Positions 1-10,193 are shown, counted from the stretch's first letter. The stretch: 64,000 bases of DNA from Unio delphinus (GCA_029339505.1 JAQISU010000069.1:9063001-9127000), one strand, 5' to 3'. Notes: generated by a model not told the origin, from the sequence alone. Program-made: numbers and translations.

Positions 1-235
1 AAATATTCTGCCTTATATACTCTCAAATAGGTGAGCAGAAATCACGGCAAGATTACCGTGCACTACGTGAAACTAATGTTACGGATTTCATGTACTTCAA
101 AAATCAAGCACATGCAAATCGTTACACGCCGCTTACCTTGGAGAATCACCCCAGGTAATGCGTGTACGACGAAATCAAGAAAATGGTGAGTTTCGTTTGC
201 AATTCAAGAAGAAAATAAATTTAATTTTCGCCTAA
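1..235. other. unassigned sequence left of copy A
   Basis: No part of this stretch matches the other element copies in the window. One plus frame is open from about 30 to 160 and reads like coding sequence (it contains FMYFKNQAHANRYTPLTLEN), so this may be a fragment of a host gene or another transposon. I do not recognise it. Confidence 0.3.
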
Positions 236-237
236 TT

Positions 238-1418
238 CTGTGACAGACGCAAATTTGTCAGTTGGATTTGTCAATAATGGTATTATGGCATTATTTAGTA
301 GTGCTATATATATGATCGATGGAAGAGAGATTGAATCTATAGAGCATGATGTTGATGTTGTCACAACAATAGCGGGTTTCGCAAGATATTATGATGATTA
401 TACAAGATCGGCTAGACCATCTAGGATGTTCCCAAAGGATATTACTAATAAAGCTGATCATAATCAGCATAATATAAGACAACCGAGAAATTTTGCTGAT
501 ATTGCTAATGTTGATGCCTTAAATATGATTATTAACAGTAATCCTAGTTAAAACCTTGGGTTTGCAACACGCGTATTAATGTTGCAAGGACCGCGTAGAT
601 TTTTTTTCATGTGCGATTCCACTATCTCATATTTTGGGATTTTGCAGAAAAGTTAGAAGGGTTATCTTTGGTACGAAACATACAGTAGTCCTCGTGCAAA
701 AAGGTGATGATAATGATGCAACCTGACACTTTGCTGGTGTTGCTGATGATAAAGTAAATATAACAAAACTTTCGTTGTGGATGCCAGTAATGACTTCATC
801 AATCAAGGCAGAGGATCAATTACTATCATTTATGGATAGAGGTAGTAAATCATTGCTATCATGGCTAACAACACCAACAGTTATTATAGAGACTGCTGAT
901 AACGGTATAATTACATGGCACATGACATCAAAACAAGGTATTTCTGCGCCGTGGCATATATTTGCTGCGTTACAGGATAATACGCGATTAAATTCACAAA
1001 CACAGCCATATGCTATTGGATCAACTATGTGTTACTCAAGTCTCCTTGAGAATAAATGGTCAATAAGAACCTTGAGAGGATATTTTACTTAAATACGGAC
1101 AAAACCAAATAAATCGAGCGTATGATCCCTTGCTAAGATTCATGGGATGTGATAATAATGTAGATACCGGTTTGCAAATATCGCAATTATATTTTTTGAA
1201 TTCGATATCCAATTTTTTACTTTTTGTTGGAACATCTTCATTTAACCAAACAATCCGTCGTTGAAATACATTTCCGAGCTCGTGAAACTCTTCCGACTAA
1301 TACTGCAGGTGATATCACTATCCCCAATTACAGAACAATTGCTGCCATTCGCAGTGACAAATCAATGAAACTCGAGGGTGTTGGTACACGAATGAGGATA
1401 ATTGATACGCCAGTGTAA
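238..1418 (+). pseudogene. major capsid protein fragment, copy A (Polinton-like)
   Basis: This is a decayed copy of the major capsid protein gene found at 8283-9696 and 36419-37819. Pieces in several frames align in order: the VGFVNNGIMALF block near 255-300, then the SKQGISAPWHIFAAL block near 930-970, and the C-terminal RTIAAIRSDKSMKLEGVGTR block near 1336-1390. The 5' third is missing. Breaks include a TAA at 549-551, a TAG near 654 and several frame changes. In Polintons this protein is the hexon-like double-jelly-roll capsid subunit; that role is inferred from the intact copy and gene order. It cannot encode a working protein. Confidence 0.75.
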
Positions 1419-1498
1419 AATATGTAATATTTAAAAAAAAAATCATGTAGTGCTTTCAAAATCACGTAGACAATTAGATCAATCTCGTATTAAGTAAA

Positions 1499-1880
1499 AT
1501 GTCATATAGTCATGTTAGTGTTACTCTGACTCCTAACCAGATTCAAAAGTTGCAATTGGATTCAGCTAAAAAATGTTGACCTACAATATTGTTAAAACAC
1601 AAGCAAATGTCTGGTGGTCGGAATAAACTATCACTGACAGCTTGTCAGATTAAGCATTTGAATGATGCTAGCAAAGATAAAAAGGTGTTCAGGTCACTCT
1701 CTCTGCATCCACGATCAAACACATGTTAAAATCAAATGGTATATTTCCACTTCTCGCTGCGTTACCAGCGATAATTGCCGCCGCCGGCTCCGCAGTCGCG
1801 AAAGCTGCCGCCCTCGGCGCTGTTGGTACCGCCGCTAAGATGCACTAAAGAAGGCGACTGGAAGTAAGTACAAATAAAAG
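1499..1880 (+). pseudogene. pX-like minor virion protein, copy A
   Basis: This region is homologous to the small basic, alanine-rich proteins at 7718-8242 (minus) and 37936-38331 (plus). It starts MSYSHVSVTLTPNQIQKLQ and retains the alanine-rich hydrophobic stretch near 1755-1830. A TGA near 1578 and at least one frame change break it. It follows the capsid gene and precedes the protease, the same order as in copies B and C. The family resembles the adenovirus core/pX-type proteins described for Polintons and adintoviruses. Confidence 0.65.
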
Positions 1881-1894
1881 AAACGATCAGTCAA

Positions 1895-2392
1895 GAAAAA
1901 GGGTCTAGAGAATACCAGAAACTTCGAATTTGTGACAGAGCGGAAACAGCCGGAGACTACCGGGTACGATTTACTAATTTCGCTTTCAAATTTTGATTTC
2001 CTCGCTACTGCTAAAAAAATAGCGATCAAACATTTTCGAGATGTTTTTATGCGAGATCAATTACCGCAACAACCAAACAGCACTGAAACCGGTATCATTA
2101 ATCTGGATAACAGCATCCGACCTGGAACTCACTGGGTTGCATACGCGATTGAACCGCGTGCAATTTTCATTTTGATTCATATAAGTTAGCGCCAACTAAC
2201 GAATTTATGCGCTATGTACATCAATTAAAAATTCCTCGTTTGTACTCCACGCTATCAACAGAGAAAAAAACGGACCAACCAATATGTAGCCAGCAGGTAT
2301 TAAATGTAATTAGAGCAATATCATCATCAAGTAAACCACCCCATAAAACCTAACACGAATATACGAGTCATCGCTTTTTAGAGAGATCTTAA
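1895..2392 (+). pseudogene. adenain-like cysteine protease, copy A
   Basis: Decayed copy of the maturation protease at 7260-7697. The GTHWVAYAI block carrying the catalytic His is intact near 2115-2145. The following block with the acidic residue is disturbed by a frame change around 2165-2180. The Cys block near 2278 reads PICSQQ, whereas the intact copy has CG. Adenain-type proteases process virion precursors. Its place between the pX-like and fibre-like genes matches the other copies. Confidence 0.65.
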
Positions 2393-2413
2393 AATATAAT
2401 GGTTGATCACACA

Positions 2414-3005
2414 ATGATTGATACTTGGGGAAGATCTATTTCAAGCCTGAACAAATCCAATTGCGGGATATCTGCAACCAAAGACGTAAAAATAAAATAA
2501 TCGAAGACAAAATATCCGAGATGTTAAACCTTCCAAGTGTGGATCCAAACGAAATAGTCGTATTTCAAGACAAACAAGGGAAATTAAAAACGAGTGATGT
2601 TTGCCTGAATGATATTCTTGTTAAAATAAATGAAGTAACTGAAAATTCACTAGCGGTGTTTGAATGCTCTGGTAAAATACGACCCTGAGTTCTATTACCA
2701 ACTGTGATAGAGAATATCAACAATCGAGTGAAAAATCCGGTGATACAATGACAGGTCCCCTCGACATGAACTCAAATAACACTGGATAATGATGCTGTGA
2801 CAAAAAATATGTAGATGTGTTAGACACTAAACTAACAACGCTGCAAACTGAGCATAGAACCACAGATGGTAAACTAACAATGCTGCAAGCTGAGCATAAA
2901 CCTACAGATGGTAAACTATCATGGTTATGTACTATATATAAAAAGATACACACCTGTCTTAATCGTCAGAAAATGTTCAATATGACGTGCAATATGATGA
3001 AAATA
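2414..3005 (+). pseudogene. fibre-like protein, copy A, with phage-tail-fibre motif
   Basis: The N terminus (MIDTWGRS) and the following DPNEIVVFQDKQGKLKTSD block match the fibre-like genes of copies B and C. The two are in different frames here too, changing at an A-rich run near 2485-2495. After a stop at 2686-2688 the sequence carries KSGDTMTGPLDMNSNN at 2733-2780 and then DAVTK/KYVDV, split by a frame change. This is the motif typical of bacteriophage tail-fibre stems. Next come two 14-residue repeats (LTTLQTEHRTTDGK and LTMLQAEHKPTDGK, 2823-2915). Similarity disappears after about 3005. The fibre role is inferred from architecture. Confidence 0.55.
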
Positions 3006-3755
3006 TGAATTTAATTTAATTTTGAAAAATACGGCATTATAAAGCAGTGAGATATACTGATAGATATATAATCGTTCAATGCCCCTTACTTTCCATATTA
3101 CGAGTGCTGTATACATGATATTCATTTTATGTTATAGATGATTGTTATTGCAACGAGTGGAGCTATATGATCTTACTCTACCTGATGTTGGATTCATTTG
3201 TACTAATTATGTAGATATGTCATCTACGGTCAGACTATATTTAAGTTCTGAAGTAACATTTGGATATTTTTGAATCAAGATGTTAGAAACGTGTTGAGCG
3301 GGTATGTCAGTTATGTTAAGCATCGTGGATAAAACCTATATGTATATTATGAGCTAGTTTGGTGATCTCGTTAAGTTATATCATTGTGAATGTGTACTCA
3401 GCTTAGTGTAAACTAGTATATCATTATATGTGTTATATATTATGTGTTTAGTGAGTAGATAGTGAGTACATAGTGAGCAAATCTCATATTTATGAGTTGA
3501 CAAAAATATGACAGTGGACGCATTAATCTTGGTATAGTAACAAGGTGTTCTTTCTGAGTTTCCTCAGGTATTACGTCTCATTAAAACGGCGAGAACAGTT
3601 ACAGCTAAGTGATGCACGAAAAGTAGTAAAACATACAACGGTTACAAGTGTCTTAGCAGAATAGGACTCCTAATAGTTAATGCAAGTGTGAGCTACCTAT
3701 AACAAGCTTTAACTAATTTATCAAATTTAAACGGACATTGCTGTGAACTACGGAC
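3006..3755 (+). other. no gene seen; possible 5' leader of the LINE
   Basis: AT-rich sequence with no convincing reading frame. It lies between the end of copy A and the first ATG of the LINE ORF1-like frame, so part of it may be the LINE 5' UTR. I cannot place the boundary. Confidence 0.3.
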
Positions 3756-4078
3756 ATGGAGGACGAGCTAGAAATAGATGAGCGTTACAGTGGTGATGAA
3801 AGTCTGATCTAGAAGAAGACTTGATAGCAATCCAGACAGAGAAAAATATATCCATGCAAATCGATTAAAAAAAATTGGAACTTTGGACAGATATGATTTC
3901 AAAAAGAAGATGTGTTTGGAATTAGATGCGGGGAAATTAACAGATATAAGGCTATCACTACATGACTTGGCTAAATTTGAAAACAGTAATTATCCTGTGA
4001 CTCGTATAGTTGAGAGGACAGTAAGATGTGATAGTGCTCTCTAGAGGAGAGATTAGTTGAGTATATATTTATTATATA
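3756..4078 (+). pseudogene. LINE ORF1-like 5' part, interrupted by copy B
   Basis: An ATG at 3756 opens an acidic frame (MEDELEIDERYSGDES) that continues through frame changes with charged, LINE-ORF1-like sequence such as GTLDRYDFKKKMCLELDAGK near 3880-3940. It stops at the left end of copy B. Similar charged, coiled-coil coding sequence resumes at 18920, so copy B probably inserted into this retrotransposon. The assignment rests on position and composition, not on a recognised ORF1 domain. Confidence 0.4.
4074..4078. repeat. target site duplication ATATA, left of copy B
   Basis: ATATA precedes the left end of copy B (AGCAGCAGAGAGGGTG) and is repeated at 18915-18919 after its right end. The sequence is simple AT, so alone it would be weak. 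The same 5-bp length is seen clearly at copy C. Confidence 0.5.
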
Positions 4079-4305
4079 AGCAGCAGAGAGGGTGAATCCT
4101 ACAACGTTTTCAGGCAAAATTTTGATTGAAATCCTAAAACGAGCCTTCCTACGATCAAAAAAAATGTCTCAGGGGCGAACCCTACAACGTTTTCAGACAA
4201 AAAATCGATTGAAATCTCCCTACGAAATCATTTTAACTAAAAAATGAAAACGATTTTTTAATTAATTTTGGTCGCAACTTGTTGTCATCCACCCTCTCTG
4301 CTGCT
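4079..4305 (+). repeat. left TIR of copy B
   Basis: Pairs as an inverted repeat with 18686-18914. It begins AGCAGCAGAGAGGGTG and ends with the reverse complement of that 16-mer, so the TIR is itself bounded by inverted repeats. Inside it are two imperfect tandem units of about 95 bp, each starting with a CCTACAACGTTTTCAG block (near 4098 and 4192). Confidence 0.85.
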
Positions 4306-4373
4306 AAAGTTTTCAGTTCTGGGATAACAAAAAATAATAAATGATTTGATCAAGTCTTTAGGACGAAAATCAT

Positions 4374-5754
4374 TTATGATTTCACAAACAGACTAATCGC
4401 TAACACCTCTTCTTGTAAATCAATCAGATTATTTGACTGGTCGGTGAGTTTGAAATTAATTCTGGTTAATGAATTATTATGGCATCGCATGTAGACAGGA
4501 TTAATTGGGTTTTCAATAATTAGGAATCCTGGAGGAGCTGTTGGTGCAAACGAATAAAGAATATATCCTTGCTGAGCTTGATTTGATCGTTCCAGATTAA
4601 TCTGATAGCTTCCTTCGATAACATCACACACTAAATTGAGCGCAATCACCGATGAAATATTCACGTTGAACGGAGCGATATGCCTACCGCCACCATCTGG
4701 GTCATTATTGTGTTTGAAGATTTTTATTTCCGGTGATGCTGTTTTTTTCCATGCATCATGAATTATTTTAAAACCAACATCGATGGCATCACTGAGAGAT
4801 TTTTGTAGTTCTGGTACGTTATATCCTGGTAGTTTGAATGTTGGAATATCTTCAACGCGGATTTTATATTCATCTGCAAATAAATTCTTTGTTTCAGGGC
4901 TATTGTCACCTAATATCTCTTGAATAATTTGTGAATTAAATGTTTCCATATCATTGATGATTTTGTTGCATGTTTCTACGACGCTGATAAATTCATCTCG
5001 GGTGAGAGAGCCGGATTTAAGAGATATTAACAACAACGAAATATCGTTATTGAACGCTGTGAAATTTTCAGTGATTTTATCCTGTCGAATTAAGTATAAA
5101 TCTTTCTTAACGATGGGACTTTTTTAATACATTAAAAACATTAAATTTATTGTAATAGCTATAGCTTTTTATTGGATTATCGGGTTTTATTCTGTCGGTG
5201 ATATAATCAGTTTTTTGTGGTTCGGGTAAATTAACGGTTTCCTCCAGAGTTTTACTCTGGGGTGGTAATTCAGGCCATCCTAGTACGGTTCTTATTGAGC
5301 TTTGATAGATATCTACTACGTATCCTTCTGTGCTTATCTCAATTGCGGATGATAGCGTCGGTTCATGAACTGTTATAGCGATTTTTGACTCTACTCCAGT
5401 AATCGATTTTATTCTACGCGCGAATTCATCATTGATTTGTTCGATTTGGTATGAACCTGTTGGTATCGAAACGACGTTCCAGTCTGGGGTTCCGTCGGGT
5501 TTATTCTTATTCGCAAACACTAAAGAATTATTCGGTTGTTGACCACCAAATGATTTTGATCTGATATTAGGCCAACTGTGATACATTCGTAGTTTTGCTA
5601 GCGCTATCTCCTTCACTGGGACCGGAGAGGGGAAATTCACACTGAATTCTGGATTCGTTGATGTTATTGATATCATGCTTGTTTGTACTGGGTTCGTGTT
5701 CTCCACTATTTGTTGAAGTAATTCCTGCGGTGTTGTCATTGTTATTATACTCAT
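4374..5754 (-). pseudogene. penton-like minor capsid protein, copy B (frameshifted)
   Basis: The N-terminal part (5754-5107) has the layout of Polinton minor capsid proteins: SVNFPSPVPVKEIALAKLRM, then HSWPNIRS and NNSLVFANKNKPDGT. The C-terminal part (up to 4374) has GGGRHIAPFNVNISSVIALN and the conserved ending TRINFKLTDQSNNLIDLQEE. The halves are in different frames; the change falls near 5113-5125 at an A6 run (minus strand), and the N-terminal frame stops at 5107. The homologue in copy C at 41142-42498 is co-linear. The family forms the vertex (penton) of the capsid; that role is inferred from fold-level resemblance and synteny. It is the last gene of the virion arm, next to the TIR. Confidence 0.65.
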
Positions 5755-5990
5755 GTTGTATTTCTAATTTTGGTATCGAGGAATCATAAATACTGACCAT
5801 CACTGAGAACTCACAATCTGGTAATGTTGATATTATTGAGATCATTTTGTTTTTTGGGTTCGTGTTTTCTGATTCCATCGGTGTTGTCATTATTATTATA
5901 CTCATGTTGTCGCTCTAATTTCGATATCGCGGAATCAAAAATACTGACCATCGCTGAGAATTCACTATCTGATATAATCGTATTATCGAG
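5656..5990. repeat. tandem duplication over the TM-protein/penton junction
   Basis: A segment of about 165 bp spanning the 3' end of the two-TM gene and the 5' end of the penton-like gene is present twice, roughly 5656-5820 and 5826-5990. Shared blocks include the minus-strand text for QHEYNNNDNT and MSIIxMTTP, each present twice with substitutions. Copy C has the junction once. It creates a spare overlapping frame at 5567-5905. Confidence 0.6.
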
Positions 5991-6356
5991 TGACGACGAT
6001 ATCATCAATGATAATTGCGAATATGCGGTTGATGCAATATGAAATTGAAGTAAGTAATTCTGCAGTTTACTCTGGCTGCATGATGATATCTTTTTTGCTA
6101 TCCCGGTTGATATACCCCCGATTGTAGCCACCGCTGAAATGCAAATTGGAACTACGACCGGGGCAATCATTGTAACAGATGCTAGTATTATTCCGGCACC
6201 AGTGAGAACGCTTGACACCGAGTATATAATAACATCAATTGCGGTGATTCTTCGTCGGTATTTTTTTATTTTTATTTGATACTCCTCAGTGAGGGTTTTG
6301 AGTCTATTCTGAAATTCTCTGACCTGATCATAGCGACATTTAGTTGATGAAATCAT
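5811..6356 (-). CDS. two-TM membrane protein, virion arm, copy B
   Basis: A 181-residue protein of unknown function. Residues 1-40 are charged (KTLTEEYQIKIKKYRRR). Then comes a long hydrophobic hairpin at about 43-88 (IIYSVSSVLTGAGIILASV and VVVPICISAVATIGGISTGIA), then KKISSCSQSKL and a helical C terminus. Copy C has a close homologue at 40730-41152, sharing KKYRRxITAID and KKxSSCSQ. It lies between the fibre-like and penton-like genes in both copies. A membrane-active or membrane-anchored virion protein fits, but that is inference from hydrophobicity and position. The C terminus is altered by the local duplication. Confidence 0.6.
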   Translation of the reverse strand: MISSTKCRYDQVREFQNRLKTLTEEYQIKIKKYRRRITAIDVIIYSVSSVLTGAGIILASVTMIAPVVVPICISAVATIGGISTGIAKKISSCSQSKLQNYLLQFHIASTAYSQLSLMISSSLDNTIISDSEFSAMVSIFDSAISKLERQHEYNNNDNTDGIRKHEPKKQNDLNNINITRL

Positions 6357-6407
6357 TTTTATTTTAAAAACAGTAGCGTTTTCAATTGTGAAATCCTTTC
6401 AATTTAG

Positions 6408-7258
6408 TTATTTACTTAAATCCGCTACGAATTCTACATACCATGATACCGAAGTTCTAGCCAAATCTTTATCAGTAGCTGTTATAGTGAACTTTTCAGT
6501 TTTATCCTTGTCGATGATCGTTGATATCACATTATTGACCCCGGATGAACTCGACGATGATATATTAAATTGAATTGGTGCTACCAGCGTTAATCGATAA
6601 ATACCCTTGATAGTAGCAGTGATATCTAATTTGTTGTTTGCAGGTGTCCACTCAAATGATCCGTGTTGGATTGTATATACTACGTTATTGGTTTTCTCAT
6701 GAGGAATTTTTGTTTTTTCAATGATTGTTATCATCCTCGAAAAATCACCTTTGACGGCTTCGATGAAAGTTTTCGTCTCATCGATGGATTTTTTAATATC
6801 AGGGAGTTTTATTTCAATTTTATCCAACTGGGTTCCAATAAATTTATCAATGATATTTCTACGAAAAACTGAAAACTGTTTTCCGTTATCTTCAATTTTA
6901 GATTCAAGCGTTGCCAGTACAGCCACAAAATTTTTTAACTCATCGTTGAGAGTTTTTAATCGATCTGTAATCGTCGAAACGAGTACACCCGGTTTGAGTT
7001 TACCCTGATCGGAAAATAACGCGATAGTATCCTCGATTGCGTTTTGTTGTTTAACCAAAATATCATCCAGAGAAATATTACTGGTTTTCAATTTACCCTG
7101 TTTGTCTTGAAATACAACTATTTCATTAGGATCAACATTTGTTAAGTTCAACGTCTCAGCTATTTCATCTTTGATTAGTTTTTTACATCCTTGACAGAAT
7201 CAAGTGGTGCAGTGTCATCGGGTTTGGGTTTCAAAGATCTCCCCCAAATATCAATCAT
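6408..7258 (-). CDS. fibre-like protein, copy B, read through a -1 slippery site
   Basis: The ATG at 7258 starts MIDIWGRSLKPKPDD and runs 27 codons to TAA at 7177-7175. The conserved body (DEIAETLNL...DPNEIVVFQDKQGKLKTSN) is in the -1 frame and stays open to 6408. Just before the stop the 0 frame reads A_AAA_AAC (7184-7178), a canonical -1 frameshift heptamer. The body has an anchor-like N part, a helical shaft (IDKFIGTQLDKIEIKLPDIKK), and a beta-rich C-terminal domain of about 95 residues (NNVVYTIQHGSFEW to SWYVEFVADLSK). Copies A and C share the N terminus and copy C also shares the C-terminal domain. A fibre or attachment role is inferred from this plan. A plain 1-bp mutation is the main alternative to programmed frameshifting. 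Confidence 0.55.
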
Positions 7259-7259
7259 G

Positions 7260-7697
7260 TTATTGTAAAACTCTTTCTCTCTCTAAAAAGCGATTGCTAG
7301 TGTATTCATTAACGACAACATGTGGTGGTTTTCCGCTTGGGTTACTCAAGGAGTTAGAAATAGCGTCAAGGACATTTAATACTTCGCTGCCACATATTGG
7401 TGGGTCAATCATCGTTTGTGTTGGTAGCGTAGAATACCAAGTCTTCATTGGAAGGGTTTTTATATACCGCATAAACTCTTTTGGTGGGGCTAATCCATAT
7501 GAATCGAAATAAACAATCCCACGTGGATCAATAGCGTACGCAACCCAGTGAGTTCCAGGTCCGGTGCTGTTATCGAGATTAATAATACCTGTTTCAGTTT
7601 TGTTTGGTTGATGTGGTAATTGATCTTTCATAAAAACACCTCTGAAATTTTTAATCACTAGTTTTTTAGCCGCATCCATTAAATCAAAATTGGACAT
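7260..7697 (-). CDS. adenain-like maturation protease, copy B
   Basis: A 145-residue cysteine protease of the adenovirus-protease type, which in Polintons cleaves virion precursors. Visible catalytic set, counted from MSNFDL at 7697: His50 in GTHWVAYAI, Asp65 in YFDSYG, Gln94 in LPTQ, and Cys102 in PPICG. Spacing is close to adenain (His, acidic, Gln, Cys). I chose the ATG at 7697 because copy C has the same MSNFDL start and because the frame upstream overlaps the pX-like repeats. It begins 20 nt after the pX-like stop and ends 1 nt before the fibre ATG. All four key residues are present, so this copy may be functional. Confidence 0.8.
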   Translation of the reverse strand: MSNFDLMDAAKKLVIKNFRGVFMKDQLPHQPNKTETGIINLDNSTGPGTHWVAYAIDPRGIVYFDSYGLAPPKEFMRYIKTLPMKTWYSTLPTQTMIDPPICGSEVLNVLDAISNSLSNPSGKPPHVVVNEYTSNRFLERERVLQ

Positions 7698-7717
7698 GGG
7701 AATCTTCGATTCCTGAA

Positions 7718-8242
7718 TTAATAAATCGTTCCTGGTAGTCTTAGACCCTTTCCGCTGTACCACGAATACGGGGTTCCTGGTAGTCTTAGACCCGATCCGT
7801 TCACGGATCTTCCGCTGTACCACGAATACGGGGTTCCTGGTAGTCTTAGACCCTTTCCCTTTTTTTTATATCCTTTCCCAGTTGCCTTCTTTAGTGCCAT
7901 TCCTGCTGCAGTACCAACGGCTCCTAACGCTGCCGCTTTAGCCACCGCTGGGGCTGCTGCTGCAATCAATGCTGGAATCGCAGCTAACAACGGAAATATA
8001 CCGCCTGTTTTAATCATATTTTTGATAGCAGCCGCAGAAAGAGTAATCTGAACACCTTTTTTGGCTGCAAGTGCATCATTGAAATGTTTCACCTGACGAG
8101 TTGTCAGCGATAGTTTATTTGCACCACCAGTCATTTGGTTGGGTTTCAACGTGATTGTGGTTCCACATTTTTTAGCTGATTCCGATTGCAATTTTTTTAA
8201 TTGACCGGGAGTTAACGCAACACTAATAACACTATATGACAT
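7718..8242 (-). CDS. pX-like minor virion protein, copy B
   Basis: A 174-residue basic protein. The N half is polar with two similar LT-type blocks (VALTPGQLKKLQ and LSLTTRQVKHFN), followed by GGIFPLL and a long Ala/Pro hydrophobic segment (residues about 88-120, AAIPALIAAAAPAVAKAAAL). After a GYKKKGKG basic tail come three tandem copies of LRLPGTPYSWYSG (last partial). The family is found beside the capsid gene of Polintons/adintoviruses and is usually compared with adenovirus pX or pVI, a DNA-condensing or membrane-active core protein. Homologues sit in copies A and C in the same place. Confidence 0.65.
   Translation of the reverse strand: MSYSVISVALTPGQLKKLQSESAKKCGTTITLKPNQMTGGANKLSLTTRQVKHFNDALAAKKGVQITLSAAAIKNMIKTGGIFPLLAAIPALIAAAAPAVAKAAALGAVGTAAGMALKKATGKGYKKKGKGLRLPGTPYSWYSGRSVNGSGLRLPGTPYSWYSGKGLRLPGTIY
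7727..7862 (-). repeat. coding tandem repeat, LRLPGTPYSWYSG units
   Basis: Three units of about 40-57 bp, the middle spacer carrying RSVNGSG, encode the C terminus of the pX-like protein. Copy C has one full unit and a partial one, so repeat number differs between copies. Confidence 0.7.
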
Positions 8243-8282
8243 TATACATAATTGATTGATTCTAAATCGTTTACAATTTCAA

Positions 8283-9696
8283 TTACATGTTTTCCACTGG
8301 GGCATCTACCACTCTCATTCTTCCACCAACACCTTCGAGTAGCATTGATTTATCACTGAGAATGACAGCAACCGCTCTATAATTAGCAATAGCACCACGA
8401 GTCACATTAGCTCTAAAGTGTATATCAACGACGGACTGTCTTGTTAAATCGAGATGTTCCAGTGAGAAGTAATAGATCGGATACAGATTTTTAAAATCAT
8501 ATTGTGATATTTGCAAACCAGTATCGACATTTTGATCACGTGCCATAAATGACAACAGACGATGATACACGCGTGCAATATGATTTTCTGTGTAATTAAG
8601 TTGTATATCCTCGGATGGTTCCTGTTGGCCGTTTGTTCTCAGTGAGACGTCTTTCACACCTAACTGATCAAATATCATACGGCTGGAGAGTTGATTGCCA
8701 ACTCGTGTGTTATCCTGTAACGCAATAAATATATGACGTGGCGCAGCAACACCTTGTTTTGATGCTAGATTCCACGTGAATAACCCGTTCAGATTTGATT
8801 GCTTCACATCTGTACTCACGGTTAGCCAACTCAACAACGACTTTCCTCCTTGGTCCATAAATGATAGTAATCGTTCTTCTGCGGTGATTGCTGGAGTCAA
8901 CACTGACATCCACAATGATATTTTTGTTAAATTGACTTTACCGGCATCAGTATTGGGATTTGCAGCATCTGCTGCAATCCTCCAAATTGCGTCGTTATCA
9001 TCACTCTTTCGTACAAGCGATACTGTATGCTTCGCCCCATAAATAACTTTTCGGACGTTTCTACAGAATCCAAATATGTGATGCAGTGGAATCGCGCATG
9101 AAAATGATTTACGCCCTACTCCCAACATTGAAATACGTGTTGCAGCCCCTAGATTGAAATTAGGATCGTTGTTTATAATCATGTCTTCGGCATCAATATT
9201 AGCGGTGCCAGCATTATTCTTTGGTCGTCTTACAACGAATTGTTTTCCTCCAGCGGTATTTGTAGCATCTTTTGCAAACATCATAGAAGGTCCTGCTGAT
9301 CTTGTATAATCATCGGAATATCTCGCTAACCCGATTATTGTTGTAGCCACATCAACATCGCGATCTATCGACTCGATTTCTTTTCCATCAATGAGATATT
9401 TTGCACTCTCAAATAACGCCATGATACCATTATTGACAAAACCGACTTGAGTACCAGCTGGATACGGTGCTGGTACAGCAGTAGTATCAGCAGCTGTTAC
9501 AAGTTATCCTTCTACTTCAATAAACGCTTCACAGGGCAAAAAATATTTACTGGTATCATGGACTTGGAAGTTCAATTCGCGATCGACTATTTGCGTCTAT
9601 TGCATGATAAGCGTAATATTGATAATCGCGTACAGAATCATCCTTGCCAACTGGGGCGTCTATATCAAACGCCGGATCATGTGATTTTTTGAACAT
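8283..9696 (-). pseudogene. major capsid protein (hexon-like), copy B, broken in its first third
   Basis: The homologue of the 467-residue capsid protein at 36419 in copy C. The start MFKKSHDPAFD is at 9696. A 1-bp insertion near 9570 and a TAA shortly after it (near 9512) break the N-terminal third. From MALFESAKYLIDG at 9422 the frame is open for 379 residues to VVDAPVENM. Shared blocks with copy C include FSCAIPLHHIFGFCRNVRK, ASKQGVAAPRHIFIALQ, and DFKNLYPIYYFSLEHLDLTR. It is recognised as the Polinton capsid protein by gene neighbourhood (pX, protease, ATPase in the same element) and by its length and composition. Particles could not be built from this copy alone. Confidence 0.75.
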
Positions 9697-9742
9697 TTTA
9701 TTCTATTTATCAGAGTCTAAATCGTGAAATCATAAACGATTT

Positions 9743-10193
9743 TCATCGACGTAGTTTTTTAAAGCCGCTTCCTGCTATCATATTTGCAATATTGCTTTGC
9801 TCGGGAGTTAAAGCCATCGACGCTAATTTTTCGTCTACTGCGTTATTTATAATTCTACTAACACTTGCAGGCATTTCCGCTGTAGATGGTAACGGTTTCT
9901 TTGAAAATCCTTTGGATTTTTCTCGTCTCACTAATGATGTTAATTTATTCTTCGCAGTTGAAAACGCTTTTCCAGCAAGATCTCCAACAGCACCAATACC
10001 CTTATCACGAATAACTTCAATTGCTTTCATTCCTAGTTGTTTAGCCAACGGCATCACTTTTGGAGCCATTCTCGCAAATAACCCTGCAATGGTATTGCCT
10101 AAACCATCTCCGTAGTATGCTCTATAAACTGGAAACCGTGAATTAACTACGTAGACGGGGGTTGGTTTATCATGATTTTAGTGTATGATCATT
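9743..10193 (-). pseudogene. minor virion protein with GDGFGN-type N terminus, copy B
   Basis: Homologue of the intact 35836-36348 gene in copy C. The upstream ATG at 10193 gives four codons and then TAA at 10181-10179, where copy C has Tyr. After it the frame is open: YRAYYGDGLGNTIAGLF, then MAPKVMPLAKQLGMKAIE from 10069, a glycine-containing amphipathic stretch (IRDKGIGAVGDLAGKAF), and a C-terminal NMIAGSGFKKLRR. A short protein from the internal ATG at 10069 (108 residues) is still possible. Position directly upstream of the capsid gene suggests a capsid-associated protein. Function not known to me. Confidence 0.5.

Noticed and set aside
5567..5905. 112-residue frame overlapping the two-TM and penton-like genes
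   Set aside because: Product of the local tandem duplication, mixing ends of both neighbours; no homologue in copy C.
8776..9042. Plus-strand frame inside the capsid gene
   Set aside because: Antisense of a conserved capsid block; no independent support.
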